Below, piece by piece: positions 49,045 to 60,444 of a stretch of 64,000 bases of DNA; the first letter of the stretch is position 1, and the number at the start of each line of letters is the position of its first letter. The DNA is from Cynocephalus volans (Eukaryota > Chordata > Mammalia > Dermoptera > Cynocephalidae). The notes under the pieces were generated by a model, which made no database searches, was not told the DNA's origin, and saw only the letters and a list, made by a program, of their open reading frames with translations. A program made the translations under genes and the position numbers. The stretch spans positions 67,875,852 to 67,939,851 of the forward strand of contig NC_084463.1 in the NCBI RefSeq assembly GCF_027409185.1, read 5' to 3'.

Positions 49045-49300
49045 TTTGAACCACTGTTTTAAAATTTAAAAAAATCATTGTGGTAAAATATATAAAGCAT
49101 AAGGATTTTCATTTTCAGCATTTTAAAACACGTAACTGTGTGGAATTAGTTATATTCACAATGCTGTGTGACTACCACCTCAATCTATTTCCAAAAATTT
49201 TCATCATTCTAAACATAAATTCTGTACCTGTTAAGCAATAGGTTCACATTATTCCTTCTCCCCAGTTTCTGGTAACCTCTAATCTACTATCTCTGAAAGT
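49045..49300 (-). mobile_element. Old LINE-1 3' remnant, antisense
   Basis: TGTGGTAAAATATATAAAGC, AATGCTGTGTGACTACCACC and TTCTGGTAACCTCTAATCTAC fit a reverse old LINE-1 end. Confidence 0.6.
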
Positions 49301-50383
49301 TTTTTTGAATTGGCACTTTCTGAGGCACTTTTAAGCAAAGTTGCAAATGGTGGATACTGCCTTATAATAAAGGACAGTGTGAATGGGAAATTTGGGGGAT
49401 GACTCGATTTCAAATCGATTTTTTGTTTTCTCATACACAAGGAACGAGCACTCTCAGTCGTGTTGTCTGTGAACAAAGATCTCATTCATTTAAATGTTTG
49501 TGAATTTATTAGTCAGTGCTGTCCCTAAGCTGTTCCTTTTCATATTGTGTTCCTCTGGCAAACTCATCTAGTCATTGCTTGAGTATCCTAACAGTCTGGT
49601 GATTTCAAACGCTGCATTTCACTCCTGTTGGCAAATCTTTGCTCTAGGATTCTATGAGCATTTATAGCTGACCACGTGGTATCACTCCTCCCTGTTCCCC
49701 AGCCTGGGTTATCTTCCAGTCACCTTGAGAAATCTCAGCGTTCACACACTCAACTCTCTTTCTGCGTTCTCCTCCTTGCCTCTAATACTTTCTGAACCTG
49801 GCTGCAAGTGCTTTCATCTCGCGTACTTGCCCTGGCCCACTAACTGACAAGAAATTCCTGAGAGGCAATCTTTTCATTTTGTATGAGTGAATATTCTCTT
49901 CCCAGTTGTCAAAAAAAAAGGTAGGACACTCAAAATCTTTCTCTGATAGAAAAGGGAAATGTATTAGACTGAACATAAGAGCACACTGCATTTGGTATGA
50001 GTCAAGATGAAATGATTATTTTTTTGACCAATCTTTATTGAATCCGATTCTTTACTGAATCCACCAAATTACTGTTTTAGGACACCAAATTGAAGGATTT
50101 CGGGATCTGTTTGTTAAGTGCAAGATGCACTACTGACCTTAACAATGATGTGACATTTTCTGGGTTTTATAGGAATTCCATATTCTAAAAATAGTTTCCG
50201 TAAATGTTAACCTTTCCTTCTTTGTTTTATTAAAGACTGATATGCTTTGAAAATTAGCCAATTTAGACAAATAGTAAGCCGAGATGGGGAGATGATGTAC
50301 TTTATTGACTGGGGCTATATTATTGGACAATATAATCAGCAGATAATTTATAGCAGGTGTGTCTCAAATCTGCCTGATATAGA

Positions 50384-50385
<2 letters not shown>

Positions 50386-50445
<60 letters not shown>
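50386..50445. repeat. (GT)30 microsatellite
   Basis: Thirty uninterrupted GT units. Confidence 0.98.
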
Positions 50446-50446
<1 letters not shown>

Positions 50447-50649
50447 AGGGGAGAGATCATAAAGAAGCCATATACCTTAGTTTTAATAATATACAATTGG
50501 TTTCCTGACAACTGAGGCAGTCTGCCCTGCTGGTTTATGTTCTTGGGAAAAATGGACTGTGTAGATCAATGAGTAGCTATTTGATATCTGTACAAAACTT
50601 TCTTCATGTCACTTCCCAGGTGAAGAAGTTAAAATAATATTTTTTTAGT

Positions 50650-51125
50650 ACTTACCAGAGAAAATCCATAGTAAGGCCTTTCCCAATCTGGTCTTTATCT
50701 TCTTATCTATTTCTCACTATACCTCAATATGCATTCTCTGATTTAGTATGGATGTGATATGTAGTATTTCCAAACACAACTTATTCTCTCCATTCTCCAT
50801 GCCCAATTAATTCATTTCCATATATTCAAATGCTACCTGTTCTTCAAAGGCCAATTCAAGTCCCATTTCCTTTACAAGAAAATATCTAGCACTTATCTTT
50901 CTTTTTCTTCTAAAATATTGTAATACTTAATTTATCATATGACATCCCAATTGATACTATTTTCTACGGACATTTAACTTTTGATGTTATTTAACATTTC
51001 CTTATGCTTATTATGGTGTAAGTTCTCCAAAGGCAGAAACCATATCTCTTCTTCATAATATTCATTGTGCTTGGTTTAATACTACACATTCAGTTACTCA
51101 AATATATGTTGAGAAGAATGGATAT
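50650..51125 (+). mobile_element. LINE-2 3' end remnant
   Basis: AAGGCCTTTCCCAATCTGG, GCTACCTGTTCTTCAAAGGCC, GTAAGTTCTCCAAAGGCAGAAACC and AATATATGTTGAGAAGAATGG follow the LINE-2 3' order. Confidence 0.65.
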
Positions 51126-52151
51126 GAATAAATTAACTTAGTCATGATGGATATGTGTAACTGGGTTAATGCAACCTATTATTAATATCTGAGAAAACAA
51201 TCCAAATGACATTTTCTACAAGTAATGAGCTGGACTTTTTTTTTCCTCCCCAAGGAATAGTCTTTCTTAGAGACAATCCTCTGCAATAGAACTATGAAAA
51301 GAGATTTTGCAGTGCTAAGATCGCACCTGCAATTAACTATGTGCCATTGAACCATGGACAGGTCCCTCAATCTTTGGATGCCTTTGTTTCTCTATCAACA
51401 AAATACAGTAAAGTACCTTTTTCCTCTGCTTGACAGTGGAACTTATAGGGACTAATGAGTCCTACCTCTGCCTTCCCTGTTCTTTCCAGACAAAGAATAG
51501 TTACCAATATTTCAGGATCAGTCTTTTTAAAAAAAGTATGACAGAAATCTTTTTAAAAAAGAATATTTCATGAGGTAATACTGTTCTGCTAAACTGTTAC
51601 ATGTAGCTCTTGGTAAAAAGATTATATGTTTAAGATATCTAAATTATTTTGTTTCTTATTATGCATTCAGAGGTTAGTTGATAATTAATGAGTTGAAACT
51701 TTCTAAAAATTTTGGTTATAGAATAATGCACTACAAAGAAATCAAAAATGCATAGGCAATATTCTGTACATAAATTTATTTTATCAGAAAATTATGTTCA
51801 AATGTGTACGTTTACATTTGTAAGATCTTGTGTCTACTTACTCAGAGTCTGTGATCAAGATAAAACAGCTTTTCTGATAATTTTGGAAGGGCTCAGCAAC
51901 CAGAGGCAAGTTCCCAACGTTTGCACCAATAGGTTCTGGGGTGCTTCACTGTATGCAGAGGGTGCTTAGGGCTATTTAAAGATTTTTAGGGAAACACTGT
52001 AATACTTAACTGTATGTTGAGCACTGAGCAAACTATTAGCTAAAGGTAGTTTATAGTTTTAATACTGTATTGTGCTACATTATTTCAATTACTTTATGAC
52101 TTTGTGAAGCTATGTTATTGGAGGTTGCTGTGATAAAAAGCAAGAGCTGTG

Positions 52152-52579
52152 TGTAGTGGATTGAATTATGTCCCCAAAAATCTCATCAAAGCTTGAATTG
52201 TGTCTCCGAAATTTTATGTATTGGAAACTTAGCCCCCACTATGACTGTTAAGAGGGTGGGAAATCCTATTATGGTAATTGAAAGGTGGAGCCTTGAATAG
52301 GTGATTGGATTGTAGGATCATGCTGTAGTAGATGGATTAAAAATGGTGGTCAGAGGAGTGGTTCTGAGGGCTTTAAAAGAAAAAGAGAGTCTGTCTGCCT
52401 CTCTCTGCTCTCTGTGCTTCCACCATCCTGCAATGTGAGACCCCTGGGTCACTGTTGCCACCACCAGATGGACTTTGGACTTCCCAGCCTCAGAAACTGT
52501 AAGCAATAAATTTTGTTTTTCTTTATAGAATACCCAGTTCTATGTATTTTGTTACTCGCAACACAAACGGACTGATACG
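52152..52579 (+). mobile_element. Solo MaLR LTR
   Basis: TGTAGTGGATTGAATTATGTCCCC at the start, TGGACTTTGGACTTCCCAGCC in the middle, an AATAAA site at 52505-52510 and AACGGACTGATACG at the end are LTR features of the MLT1/MST class. No internal region is present. Confidence 0.8.
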
Positions 52580-54189
52580 CCATGGGAAAATTATCTTGGA
52601 GCAGAAAATAAGAGTGGCAATGTCCAAACTGATTCCAAGGTTTGAGAAGTTGTGCAGTGCTCAACTTGCTTAATTAGCTAAAATAATTTATTAAACAATT
52701 GCAGGTATTTAAGAATAAAACAAAAACATTATTTTTCTCTCATTTTACATGTATTATATTTTCAAGTACTACTAAGTTGTTAAGAAATAAATACAAATTA
52801 AATGGTATGGATCAAGCTACATTATAAGTTGAATTATTAGGTATTTCTTTTGGCCTAGGGTTCTGTTAAAAATAACTGAGAAAACCTGAAAACCAAAAAA
52901 ATCTGGGAATTTTCTACTCTGAGATAAAAGTACAAAGACTTTATTGGATATTGAGTAGAGATGAATCCAGTTTACGTCTGCATACTGTGGAGGGAAATCC
53001 AGTCACTTGCGGAGTCTTGGGAAGAGGAGTAAGATGGGTTCACTTTGGAATGACTGTCTACACCTGCTGCTTATCTGGAAAAAAGTATTCTTCTACTTAT
53101 TTGGTCCTAATAAGACCCATCTGAATTAGAGAAATGGAACATTAGATTTTAGTTCACCGTGGTGGTATAGATACCTATCCATTTTTGTGCACAAAAAGAA
53201 ATTAATACTCATTTTACTCACTCTAAGGAGAACTGCCAGAAGTGAGTAAACATATGTTCTATTTTAAAAGTTTTGCTACTTTGGGTACAGAAGTGTTTCA
53301 GGTTTTAACACTAATGTGGCTTTTTAGGCTTGACCTAATCTATTCATTGCTTAGGTAAGTCATTTCAGTATCCCCCCTTTAAACGTTTTCCAGAAATGAT
53401 TATAACATGAGTACATCAATTGTCATTTGTTTCTTAATTTTTTAAACGGAAAATTGTTCCTATCTATTACTTTAAGGAATCCAAGTATGTTGTCATTTTG
53501 CCATTTAATAATTATAGGTAACATTTTGCTAATGTTTCTTTATTTTATATCTAGTGACAAGAGCACATTTCATTCTTAATGTTAATACTTCTGAGAGTTC
53601 CAGTACTTATATTAAAATTGGATTTAAAAAATAATTTCATTATTTTAAGATAACTATTAAATAACAGATTGCATATTTACTACAAATTGCACATATTTAA
53701 GTAAATGTCTATTAACATTAGCAAAGTTATATCAAGACACTCTTACTGATAATCCATACTTATTCTTGTTAGCTGTCAAACTTAATAAGCTGCAGACAGG
53801 AAGATACAATTCCTTTCTATAACATAATAAGTAGACAGAAAAATTAGGTTATGAAAAGACAGGAGGATGATGAACATCTAACCAAATATGGTTGAGCTGA
53901 AATTTTTCTTTTTTATCCATTTAATTCCACAGACCATATTCACAGCAGTTTCATATAAGGAGACGATCTTAGGTTGCTAAAGAAGGGATTTGCTGAGAAA
54001 TCATGTTCTTAGAAAGGATATGACGGGGAAGGAAAAGAGAAGCTAACCTTATGACACGTGAAGGGAAATTTTTCTAGGCACAAGATACATCTGGAAAGAG
54101 AATGAATATCTCAACAAATAGAAAAATGATAGAATAATGAGTATTGACGATACCCGAGGGATTTTATCCAGTCCTTTAAATTAGTGATT

Positions 54190-54514
54190 TTTCAACTTTA
54201 AACAGTTTTGTTGAGATATACTTTGCATAACATAAAAGTCACCCATTTGACATGTACAAGTCAATGGTTTTTTAGTACATTCACAGAGCTGTGTAACCAT
54301 TATCACCATCTAACTTTAGAGTACTCGGTTACCCCCCAATAGAAACCCTCATCCATTCGTGGTCACTCCCCATTATGTCCCTGTCCACTTCCCCACCCTA
54401 GGCAAACATTTATCTACTTTCTGTCTCTATAGATTTGGCACATAGCATTTTGCCCCTTCAGGTACTTTTTCTACAATTAGAATATACCGTCATTATATGG
54501 CAGAGCTGTCTTTT
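54190..54514 (-). mobile_element. Old LINE-1 3' remnant, antisense
   Basis: TTGAGATATACTTTGCATAACATAAAAGTC, ACATTCACAGAGCTGTGTAACC and ATTTATCTACTTTCTGTCTC are reverse old LINE-1 3' end. Confidence 0.7.
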
Positions 54515-54812
54515 TTTTTTCTTAAACAATCATCTCAAACATTTATCATTTCTTTGTGTTGGGCACATTCAAAACCCTCTCTTCCAGCTAATCAAAGGAT
54601 ACAATAAATTGTTATAAATTATTGTCACTCTACAGTGCTATTGAGTACAAGATCTTATTCTTTCTATCAAGCTACAATTTTGTATTCACCAACCAATTTC
54701 TCACTACCCCTCTTTCCCCCATCCTTTCCCAGCCTCTGGTAACCACCATTCTACTCTCTGCTTCTGTGCAGTCAAACTTCTTAGCTTCCACATATGAGTG
54801 AGGATGTGCATC
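54515..54812 (-). mobile_element. LINE-1 3' UTR, antisense
   Basis: After a T-run, CCTCTGGTAACCACCATTCTAC and AGCTTCCACATATGAGTGAGG mark the reverse 3' UTR of a younger LINE-1. It appears inserted into the old one on its left. Confidence 0.7.
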
Positions 54813-55104
54813 CAACACTTTTAATTTAGAGGAGAGGGGTCTGAGTCCCAGAGAAGTTAAGCAACTTGCTTTTGGTCACATGGCTAGTTAGCAAAGCAAC
54901 TGCTAGAATATAGAGCTTCTGCATATACCAGTGCTTTTTCACATTATGTTCCAGAAAATAAAATTCAAACAGGTTAATTGTATATGTAATATTTATTTTT
55001 AATGCAATAAACCACTCACACTGTGATTTTAATTCAGATTTTTTTCTGTGGTTTTAGGACATTTGAGGACAGTTACAAAAGGCAGACGAGAAATATGTTT
55101 CTGT

Positions 55105-55318
55105 GGAAGTAGCATGGGCTTAGGAACCAGGATTGGAATTTTGACTTTAATATTTATCAGCTCCATGACATAGGGAAAGATATTTTAAATCTTTGTGCCA
55201 AAATTTTCATATCTATATAATGGGGAAAGTATGTCCTATTGTGGCATTGTGAAGATTAATGAAGAAATAAATGAACAGAGCCTGGTACATAATAGGTTCT
55301 CAATAAATGTCAATTTGC
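55105..55318 (+). repeat. MIR element
   Basis: TAGCATGGGCTTAGGAACCAG, then CTCCATGACATAGGG, ATGGGGAAAGTATGTCC and ATTAATGAAGAAATAAATGAACAGAGCC follow sense MIR. A second weak MIR-like piece is at 54815-54960. Confidence 0.75.
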
Positions 55319-57548
55319 CTTTACTTAGATAGATTTGGAAGGCAAAAGGGTTTGGAAATGGATAAAAGATGAAAATAAATATTTAGGCAAATAATTAAAG
55401 GCTACTGTGGATTACAATCTAATCAGTTATTGACAGAACATTGCTGTTATGAGACATATAAGGTCATTACTATGGTCTACAAAAACACCTATAGAAAGGC
55501 ACAGGAATCTTCCAACAAACCCTGTACTTAGTACTCAAAAAAGAATATCAACTTAAATAGAGTGTATAGAGAGCTACTGATGCTAAGATTGTTAAGTCTA
55601 CAGACAAAAAGTCTGAGAATTGTAGGAAGCCATGGTGCTGATGTTAGTATTTGAGGCATTGACTTACAGGGTCTCTTCTCAAGAGGAGAATGGATTCTTC
55701 AGTGTATGGTTAAGTGCAAAGCCACGAAAGGAAGAGAGTGGTGTCTGCCAGAGGCACTGAAATACACTGATTACTTGCCTTATTTCTCTCCTGAATTTGG
55801 TGGCATCAAAACAAGGTAGCCATTCCACTTATAGGTATCTTTCTGGTACAAATTCATTCTACTAAGTGCAGGCTTGACTTTGTTGCTTTCCTTCATTTCT
55901 TTCCCTCTTTCCCCAACCCACTCATCTTTTTTTAAGCAGCAAGTACCCTGCCCCTTCAAGGATGGTCTTATGATGAACTATAACCATAGGATGGTGGATT
56001 ATGTTATCCTCCATGTGTTCCTTTATATATGAACAAGGAGATGGTTCTTCTCACTTTGATATTATCCTCAATATTTAGTTTTACTTTCAAAATTACACAA
56101 GAATATGAAGTACAGTATCTCCACTCTTATTTGCTCAGTCTTTTACTGATAAACTACATTTGTCCTCATTCAAATAAGAGGGGTATGATACAGCAGGAGG
56201 GTAGACAGGTCACAGTCAGGTAACATGGACATGCAGGTGAGGAGTGTGTGTATGTGATTTTCTAGGTTAGAGATCCAGAAAAACTTGCCCTAGTTAAGAA
56301 TTCAGCAGCAAGTATATATATTTTTTAGAGAACTTGCTTTAATGTTACATGTATAATTCCTGTGAATTGCCAGATGTATGTGAAGTTTGACTTTAGGAAG
56401 AGATTTCCTCAGTTTTCTGATATCAGGAAAGAGTTCTGCCCTGGGAAACACTTATGCAGATGTTGCAGGTTTTCTTGCTGGAGACTGAGATAGATGAAGA
56501 GAAATTAGGAAAAAGTGTGGAGCTCTGGGTTGCAAAGAATTTGGTGAATGAGGACTAATTGTAGTTTTTATTTGAATTTGACAGAGGTGATTTTTCTTTA
56601 CTTTTCTGGGAAGAATGAAAAGCAAATCAAATGAGTCAGTGTAAGTGAAAAGAGTTTATAAATAACAACAGTTTATATGGAGGTAGGACATATACAAATA
56701 ATAGTTATTTATTGTTTAAAAGGGGAACAGTCACCATCTGGACTAAGTTGGGGAATCTGCTTTCTTTGGAAGTCTTTCCCAATGCTTTATCAGTCTGAAT
56801 GAGTCCTCAGGTACTCTAATCAACTTCACAAACAAACCAAATATATTTCTGCATTTTCCTTTTTCCAGTAGGTGATTGGGCTTTAAGAACTTTATGGAAA
56901 CACATACATTCAGCAGGGCTGAATCTGTGGGCAAGAGTTTGTGCAGGTTTCTTTTCCTAAAATCAGAGCACAGACAATTTATTTTCAGTGCGCTACTCCT
57001 AGCCTAAAGTATTTGGATTGCTTTCGCTAGCTTTAAGGCTTTTTCAAAAATGGAGGATAGGTTATGCTTCCTTTTAAAAATGATAATTCAAGTATAGAAC
57101 ATAGCACTCTTCGTTTTGAGAGCTTTTGAACCCTGTTCCTGAACAGAAATACAAAGGAAACCCTTGAAAGCAAAGCAAATGATGCACTGTTTATCTAGGC
57201 CTACATTTGTTTATAGTTTAAAAATCAGTGGGAAAATCATGATCAAAGGCAGGGTAATTCATACAGAAAATTGTAAGACCACTTCATCTGGCTACATTCT
57301 GTAAAGTCTTTTATTCAAATCGTTCACACAAAGAAAAAATGTCCCATAAGTTCAGAGTTCTTTCTGGCAATAAACTTTCAGTGTAAACAGGAAGACTCTT
57401 GGGCTTTTTGTAAATGTTAGAAAAAAAAAGATGCTTACTGCCTTGCACTCAGTAGTTTTGACTTTGCGGCAAGAGTTGGAATGATTTGTAAAATCTTCCA
57501 GTTCTAAGTTCAATACAAAGGTTATTTACCATTACCATAATAGAACTT

Positions 57549-57578
57549 TGTGTGTGTGCGTGTGTGTGTGTGTGTGCA
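57549..57578. repeat. (TG)n microsatellite
   Basis: TG units with one GCG interruption, about 2.6 kb before the GUCY1A2 start. Confidence 0.9.
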
Positions 57579-58096
57579 GCAGTTTATTGAAGGATGTAAA
57601 AGGGTGTATGCTTTTTAGTATCCTTAATAATAGCTCTAAAATTCTATGATTTTAAAGAATTTGATGATGACATCATCGTTACTAAAGGAGAGGACTAATA
57701 ACTCCAACCCATTGGGCTGTGATTGACACTGCACAGGGAGAATATTAAACAGTTTTCCCAAAGTTGGAATAATGTAATTTCCAAAGAAACCATCCATTGC
57801 AATTGAGAAAAAAAGAGGCTAGGGAAACTTTTTAGCAGAACTGATGACTATTCTATATGATAAAAAGTGTAGTTTGTGCCTAATTTCCGGTGGAAACAAA
57901 TGCATATAGAATTAATTGAAGTAATGGGAAAATCAACAGCAGATGCATCACACAATCCAAACAACAACAAGGACAGCAACAACAATAATAATAATAATAG
58001 TAATTATTGTTATTATTTTGAAAGACAGGCCTGAATTTCCTCTGCCAAGTTGAGAAACTATGCAATTAGAAACTTATTCAGCCGGCTGAGAAAGAA

Positions 58097-58113
58097 TATA
58101 TGTGTGTGTGTGT

Positions 58114-58148
<35 letters not shown>

Positions 58149-58155
58149 CACATAT
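58097..58155. repeat. Inverted (TG)n/(CA)n alternating purine-pyrimidine tract
   Basis: ATATATGTGTGTGTGTGTAC passes into CACACA and back to CACATATG. It is a 59-base alternating tract whose left half can pair with its right half. It lies about 2 kb upstream of the GUCY1A2 start. Confidence 0.9.
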
Positions 58156-59656
58156 GAAGGGAAACATGTGAGTGATATTTCATATCTTAACGCCCATTTA
58201 AGATCTGGGAATAAGGCATGTCTTTGAACCAGTGTGAGTGGATTTTTCCAAAGTATAAAGGAAATCTCAACATATTTGGGTCCTCACAAACACTTGGGAA
58301 GATTTAGAGTTCAAAGCAAATTGGGGTCAGGATACAGCAAATGTTTTGTGTTTTTATTTTGTTTTAAAAAATAAACACAGTTCACACAAACCCATCTGCC
58401 TTCACTTGGAAGGAACAATCCTTTGAATAAAACGGTTTGGCTTCTGTGTCTTTGGGGAGCTAAAGCCAGAGCCCCGAACTTTTCTTTCTGCAGGCGGGGA
58501 AAAGTAAGGAGGGAGCTCATCTGCTTTGCTGCAGGGAGAAGCGCAGTTTGAACTGCTCTTTCCACACGCTGTTATTCACCCCTTCTTCCTATTCTAACGT
58601 CACAGCAAGTCCGAGGCTTTTCTGGAACTAAAGCAAGGGTAGTGGGGCCAGGCGCTGGAAGGACAGGTTTGTAATGAGGCAAGCTTTGGAATGAAGCCGC
58701 GGCGCTGTAAACTCTCGGCGAGAGATGTGCTCGCCCTGTGGCGACTCTGTTCTCTGGCTTTAAAAAGCTTTTCTCGTCGCTCCCCTCAGAAATGCTTTCT
58801 GAGCAACATTTGCAACCAAATGCAAACAGATCGCATATTTGGCGCAAAGAGCTCGGAGGATGAGGGTTATGGGATCACTCCCCAGTCTCCCCTTGGCCAG
58901 GTCCTAGGTAGTGGAATCTGAAGAGGACCTCCTCTGTCCCCGACGCCTGCAAACGCGGCTGCAGGTGGCAAGCGGAGCTGTCCAGCACTAGTGCGGAGCC
59001 GGCGGGAGCCGGGAGCCCAGCGCGCCCTGAGGGGGCTGAGGCTCAGCAGTAGGGCTGTCGCCTGAGCAGTCGCTGTCCTCTCTCACTGTCGCCCGGTTCA
59101 GGCTCACTCCAAGCCCATGCGGCCTCGCCCGAGGCGGGGAACGCCAGTCCCCACGAGCTACTCCAGCAGGATGTTGCCAACATGTTGCCCCTTCTCTTCC
59201 CCTCCCCTGTAAACCTGTCCCCTGGAATGGGCGGGCTGGACCGCTTGGCCTCTCCCTTTCGCCTCTGAACTTCCTAAATAAACTCGAAAGAAGGTGGGGA
59301 AGGGACAAACATGGACCGTAACCCCCTACTTGGCGCTGCCAGGCTTCCCCGAGGTGGCTCCAGAGGCAGGTCTCCCGCTCCGGGCCCCGCGCCCCTCGCC
59401 CCGCCAGCGCCCGCCGGGGCCGGCCTGCTCCCCAACTGCCTCTCCCGGGGCCGAGGGATGGGGCGCTCGGGGCTGGGGCCCCTCGGTCCGATCCGAGCCA
59501 CCGTGCGCTCCTCTGCGGAGCGGGGAACGGTGGCGGTGGGGAGGGCGCGCAGAGGACAGCACTGGAGTGTCCTCGTTGCTCCTGAAACGTGGCGACAGGC
59601 GAGGGAGAGACTCCCAATGAGTATGACGGCGACACGTGATACCGGCGGAGGGAGAG

Positions 59657-59715
59657 CATGGGGGTGGGGGATAAAGGGAGGAGGAGGGAGGCGGGAGGAG
59701 AGAGGGGAAGGGGCG
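59657..59715 (+). promoter_or_regulatory. G-quadruplex-prone purine tract in GUCY1A2 promoter
   Basis: The + strand holds at least seven runs of three to five G within about 60 bases (GGGGGTGGGGG, then GGG runs spaced by GA-rich linkers, then GGGG twice). This meets the usual pattern for intramolecular G-quadruplexes. It lies about 430-490 bases before the start codon and encloses the only TATA-like string in the island. Confidence 0.6.
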
Positions 59716-59839
59716 AGCCAGGCGCGCAGGCGGCAGAAGCCGCTGCCTCCGCGGCCGCACGGGCCGCAGCCCTCCCCGCCCCGCCGCCCGCGGTCACACA
59801 CTCGGAGCCTCCCCGCGAGCGGGAGCGCGGCGCACGGGG

Positions 59840-59860
59840 ATGCGCCGAGGCGGGCGCTGA
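59840..59860 (+). promoter_or_regulatory. Minimal upstream ORF (6 codons plus stop)
   Basis: ATG CGC CGA GGC GGG CGC TGA lies 107 bases upstream of the longer upstream ORF. The base at -3 is G, giving an adequate start context. It matters only if transcription begins before 59840. Confidence 0.3.
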
Positions 59861-59966
59861 GGCGGCGCCGCGCGAACGGCAGCAGAGGCGGCGGCGGCCC
59901 CCAGCCCAGCCCGGCGCCGCCACCGCGCCCGGGCCCTGAGCCGCGCCGGCGCCCCAAGTTCCCGCC

Positions 59967-60056
59967 ATGAGCAGCCGGCTCGGGCGGCCGTGCGGCCCCG
60001 GGAACTCCAGCCCGGCCGAGGGCAACTGCAGCGCCCCGTGGCTCCGACGCGCCTAA
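59967..60056 (+). promoter_or_regulatory. Upstream ORF in the GUCY1A2 5' leader (29 codons plus stop)
   Basis: An ATG in the context CCCGCCATGA (G at -3) opens a 29-codon frame ending in TAA, 91 bases before the GUCY1A2 start. It does not overlap the main frame. If the transcript starts upstream of 59967, scanning ribosomes would meet this start first, so it should lower or regulate translation of the main protein. The peptide begins MSSRLGRPCG and resembles nothing I know, so a regulatory rather than peptide role is more likely. Whether it lies inside the mRNA depends on the unmapped start site. Confidence 0.55.
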
Positions 60057-60147
60057 CGCCGCCGCTCGTCGGTCCCGCCACCGCCGCCACTGCCGCCGCC
60101 GCCCGCGTCCCCGCCGCCGCCTCGGCCGCTGCCGCGCCGCCAGCAGC

Positions 60148-60444
60148 ATGTCTGGAAGGAAGATCTCATCCGAGTCCTTCAGCTCCCTGGGCTCCGACTA
60201 CCTGGAGACCAGCCCGGAGGAGGAGGGGGAGTGTCCCCTGGCTAAGCTTTGCTGGAACGGCAGCCGGAGCCCACCCGGGCCGCCCCAGCCCAGGGCGGCC
60301 GCCTCCGCCGCCGCCGTCGCCCCGGCCCCGGCCGCCTCCGCCGCCGCCGCCGCCGCCACCGCCGGGGCCAGGAGGGCGCAGCGCCGGCGGCGGGTCAACC
60401 TGGACTCGCTGGGCGAGAGCATCAGCCGCCTGACGGCGCCCTCG
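60148..60444 (+). CDS. GUCY1A2: GUCY1A2 exon 1 (coding part), soluble guanylate cyclase alpha-2 subunit, N-terminus
   Basis: This exon encodes 99 residues starting MSGRKISSESFSSLGSDYLE, which I recognise as the N-terminus of guanylate cyclase soluble subunit alpha-2. The protein pairs with beta-1 to form the cytosolic nitric-oxide receptor that makes cGMP from GTP; alpha-2 is the form linked to synaptic membranes through a C-terminal PDZ ligand. Visible here are a serine-rich start (7-16), an acidic patch (24-28), a Pro/Ala-rich low-complexity linker (about 42-74), a basic cluster RRRR (79-82) and the conserved VNLDSLGESISRLTAPS end. The H-NOX-like, PAS, coiled-coil and cyclase domains lie in later exons outside the window. 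The ATG has A at -3. The reading frame stops being gene-like exactly at TCG|GTGAGC, a good donor leaving a phase-0 intron. The full family protein is about 730 residues, so this is roughly one seventh. Identity is by recall; residues 3 and 32-33 and the Ala tract appear to differ from the human protein. Confidence 0.95.
60295..60372 (+). repeat. GCC-type trinucleotide repeat coding for an alanine tract
   Basis: Imperfect GCC/GCG/GCT-like repeats encode an Ala-rich run (about residues 50-74) broken by Ser, Val, Pro and Thr. The longest pure part is GCC repeated near 60340-60357. A second non-coding GCC cluster sits in the leader at 60074-60135. Such tracts vary in length between species. Confidence 0.8.

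Larger units (their letters stand above)
47836..54189. other. Intergenic, unassigned between listed repeats
   Basis: Between the LINE, LTR and microsatellite entries, the stretches 47836-49044, 49301-50385, 51126-52151 and 52580-54189 are AT-rich with no gene or recognised element. 51290-51420 is weakly MIR-like. Confidence 0.5.
55319..58919. other. Upstream flank of the GUCY1A2 promoter, mostly single-copy
   Basis: Few repeats apart from the TG/CA tracts and an AAT/ATT run at 57981-58017. CpG frequency begins to rise from about 58440. Distal promoter elements may lie here, such as the near-palindrome at 57663-57677. Confidence 0.5.

Noticed and set aside
58988..60149. Long minus-strand open frames (up to 345 codons) and + strand frames of 219 and 147 codons in the CpG island
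   Set aside because: High G+C removes stop codons by chance. The predicted proteins are Pro/Arg/Ala/Gly low complexity, no domain is recognisable, and they overlap the GUCY1A2 promoter and exon.
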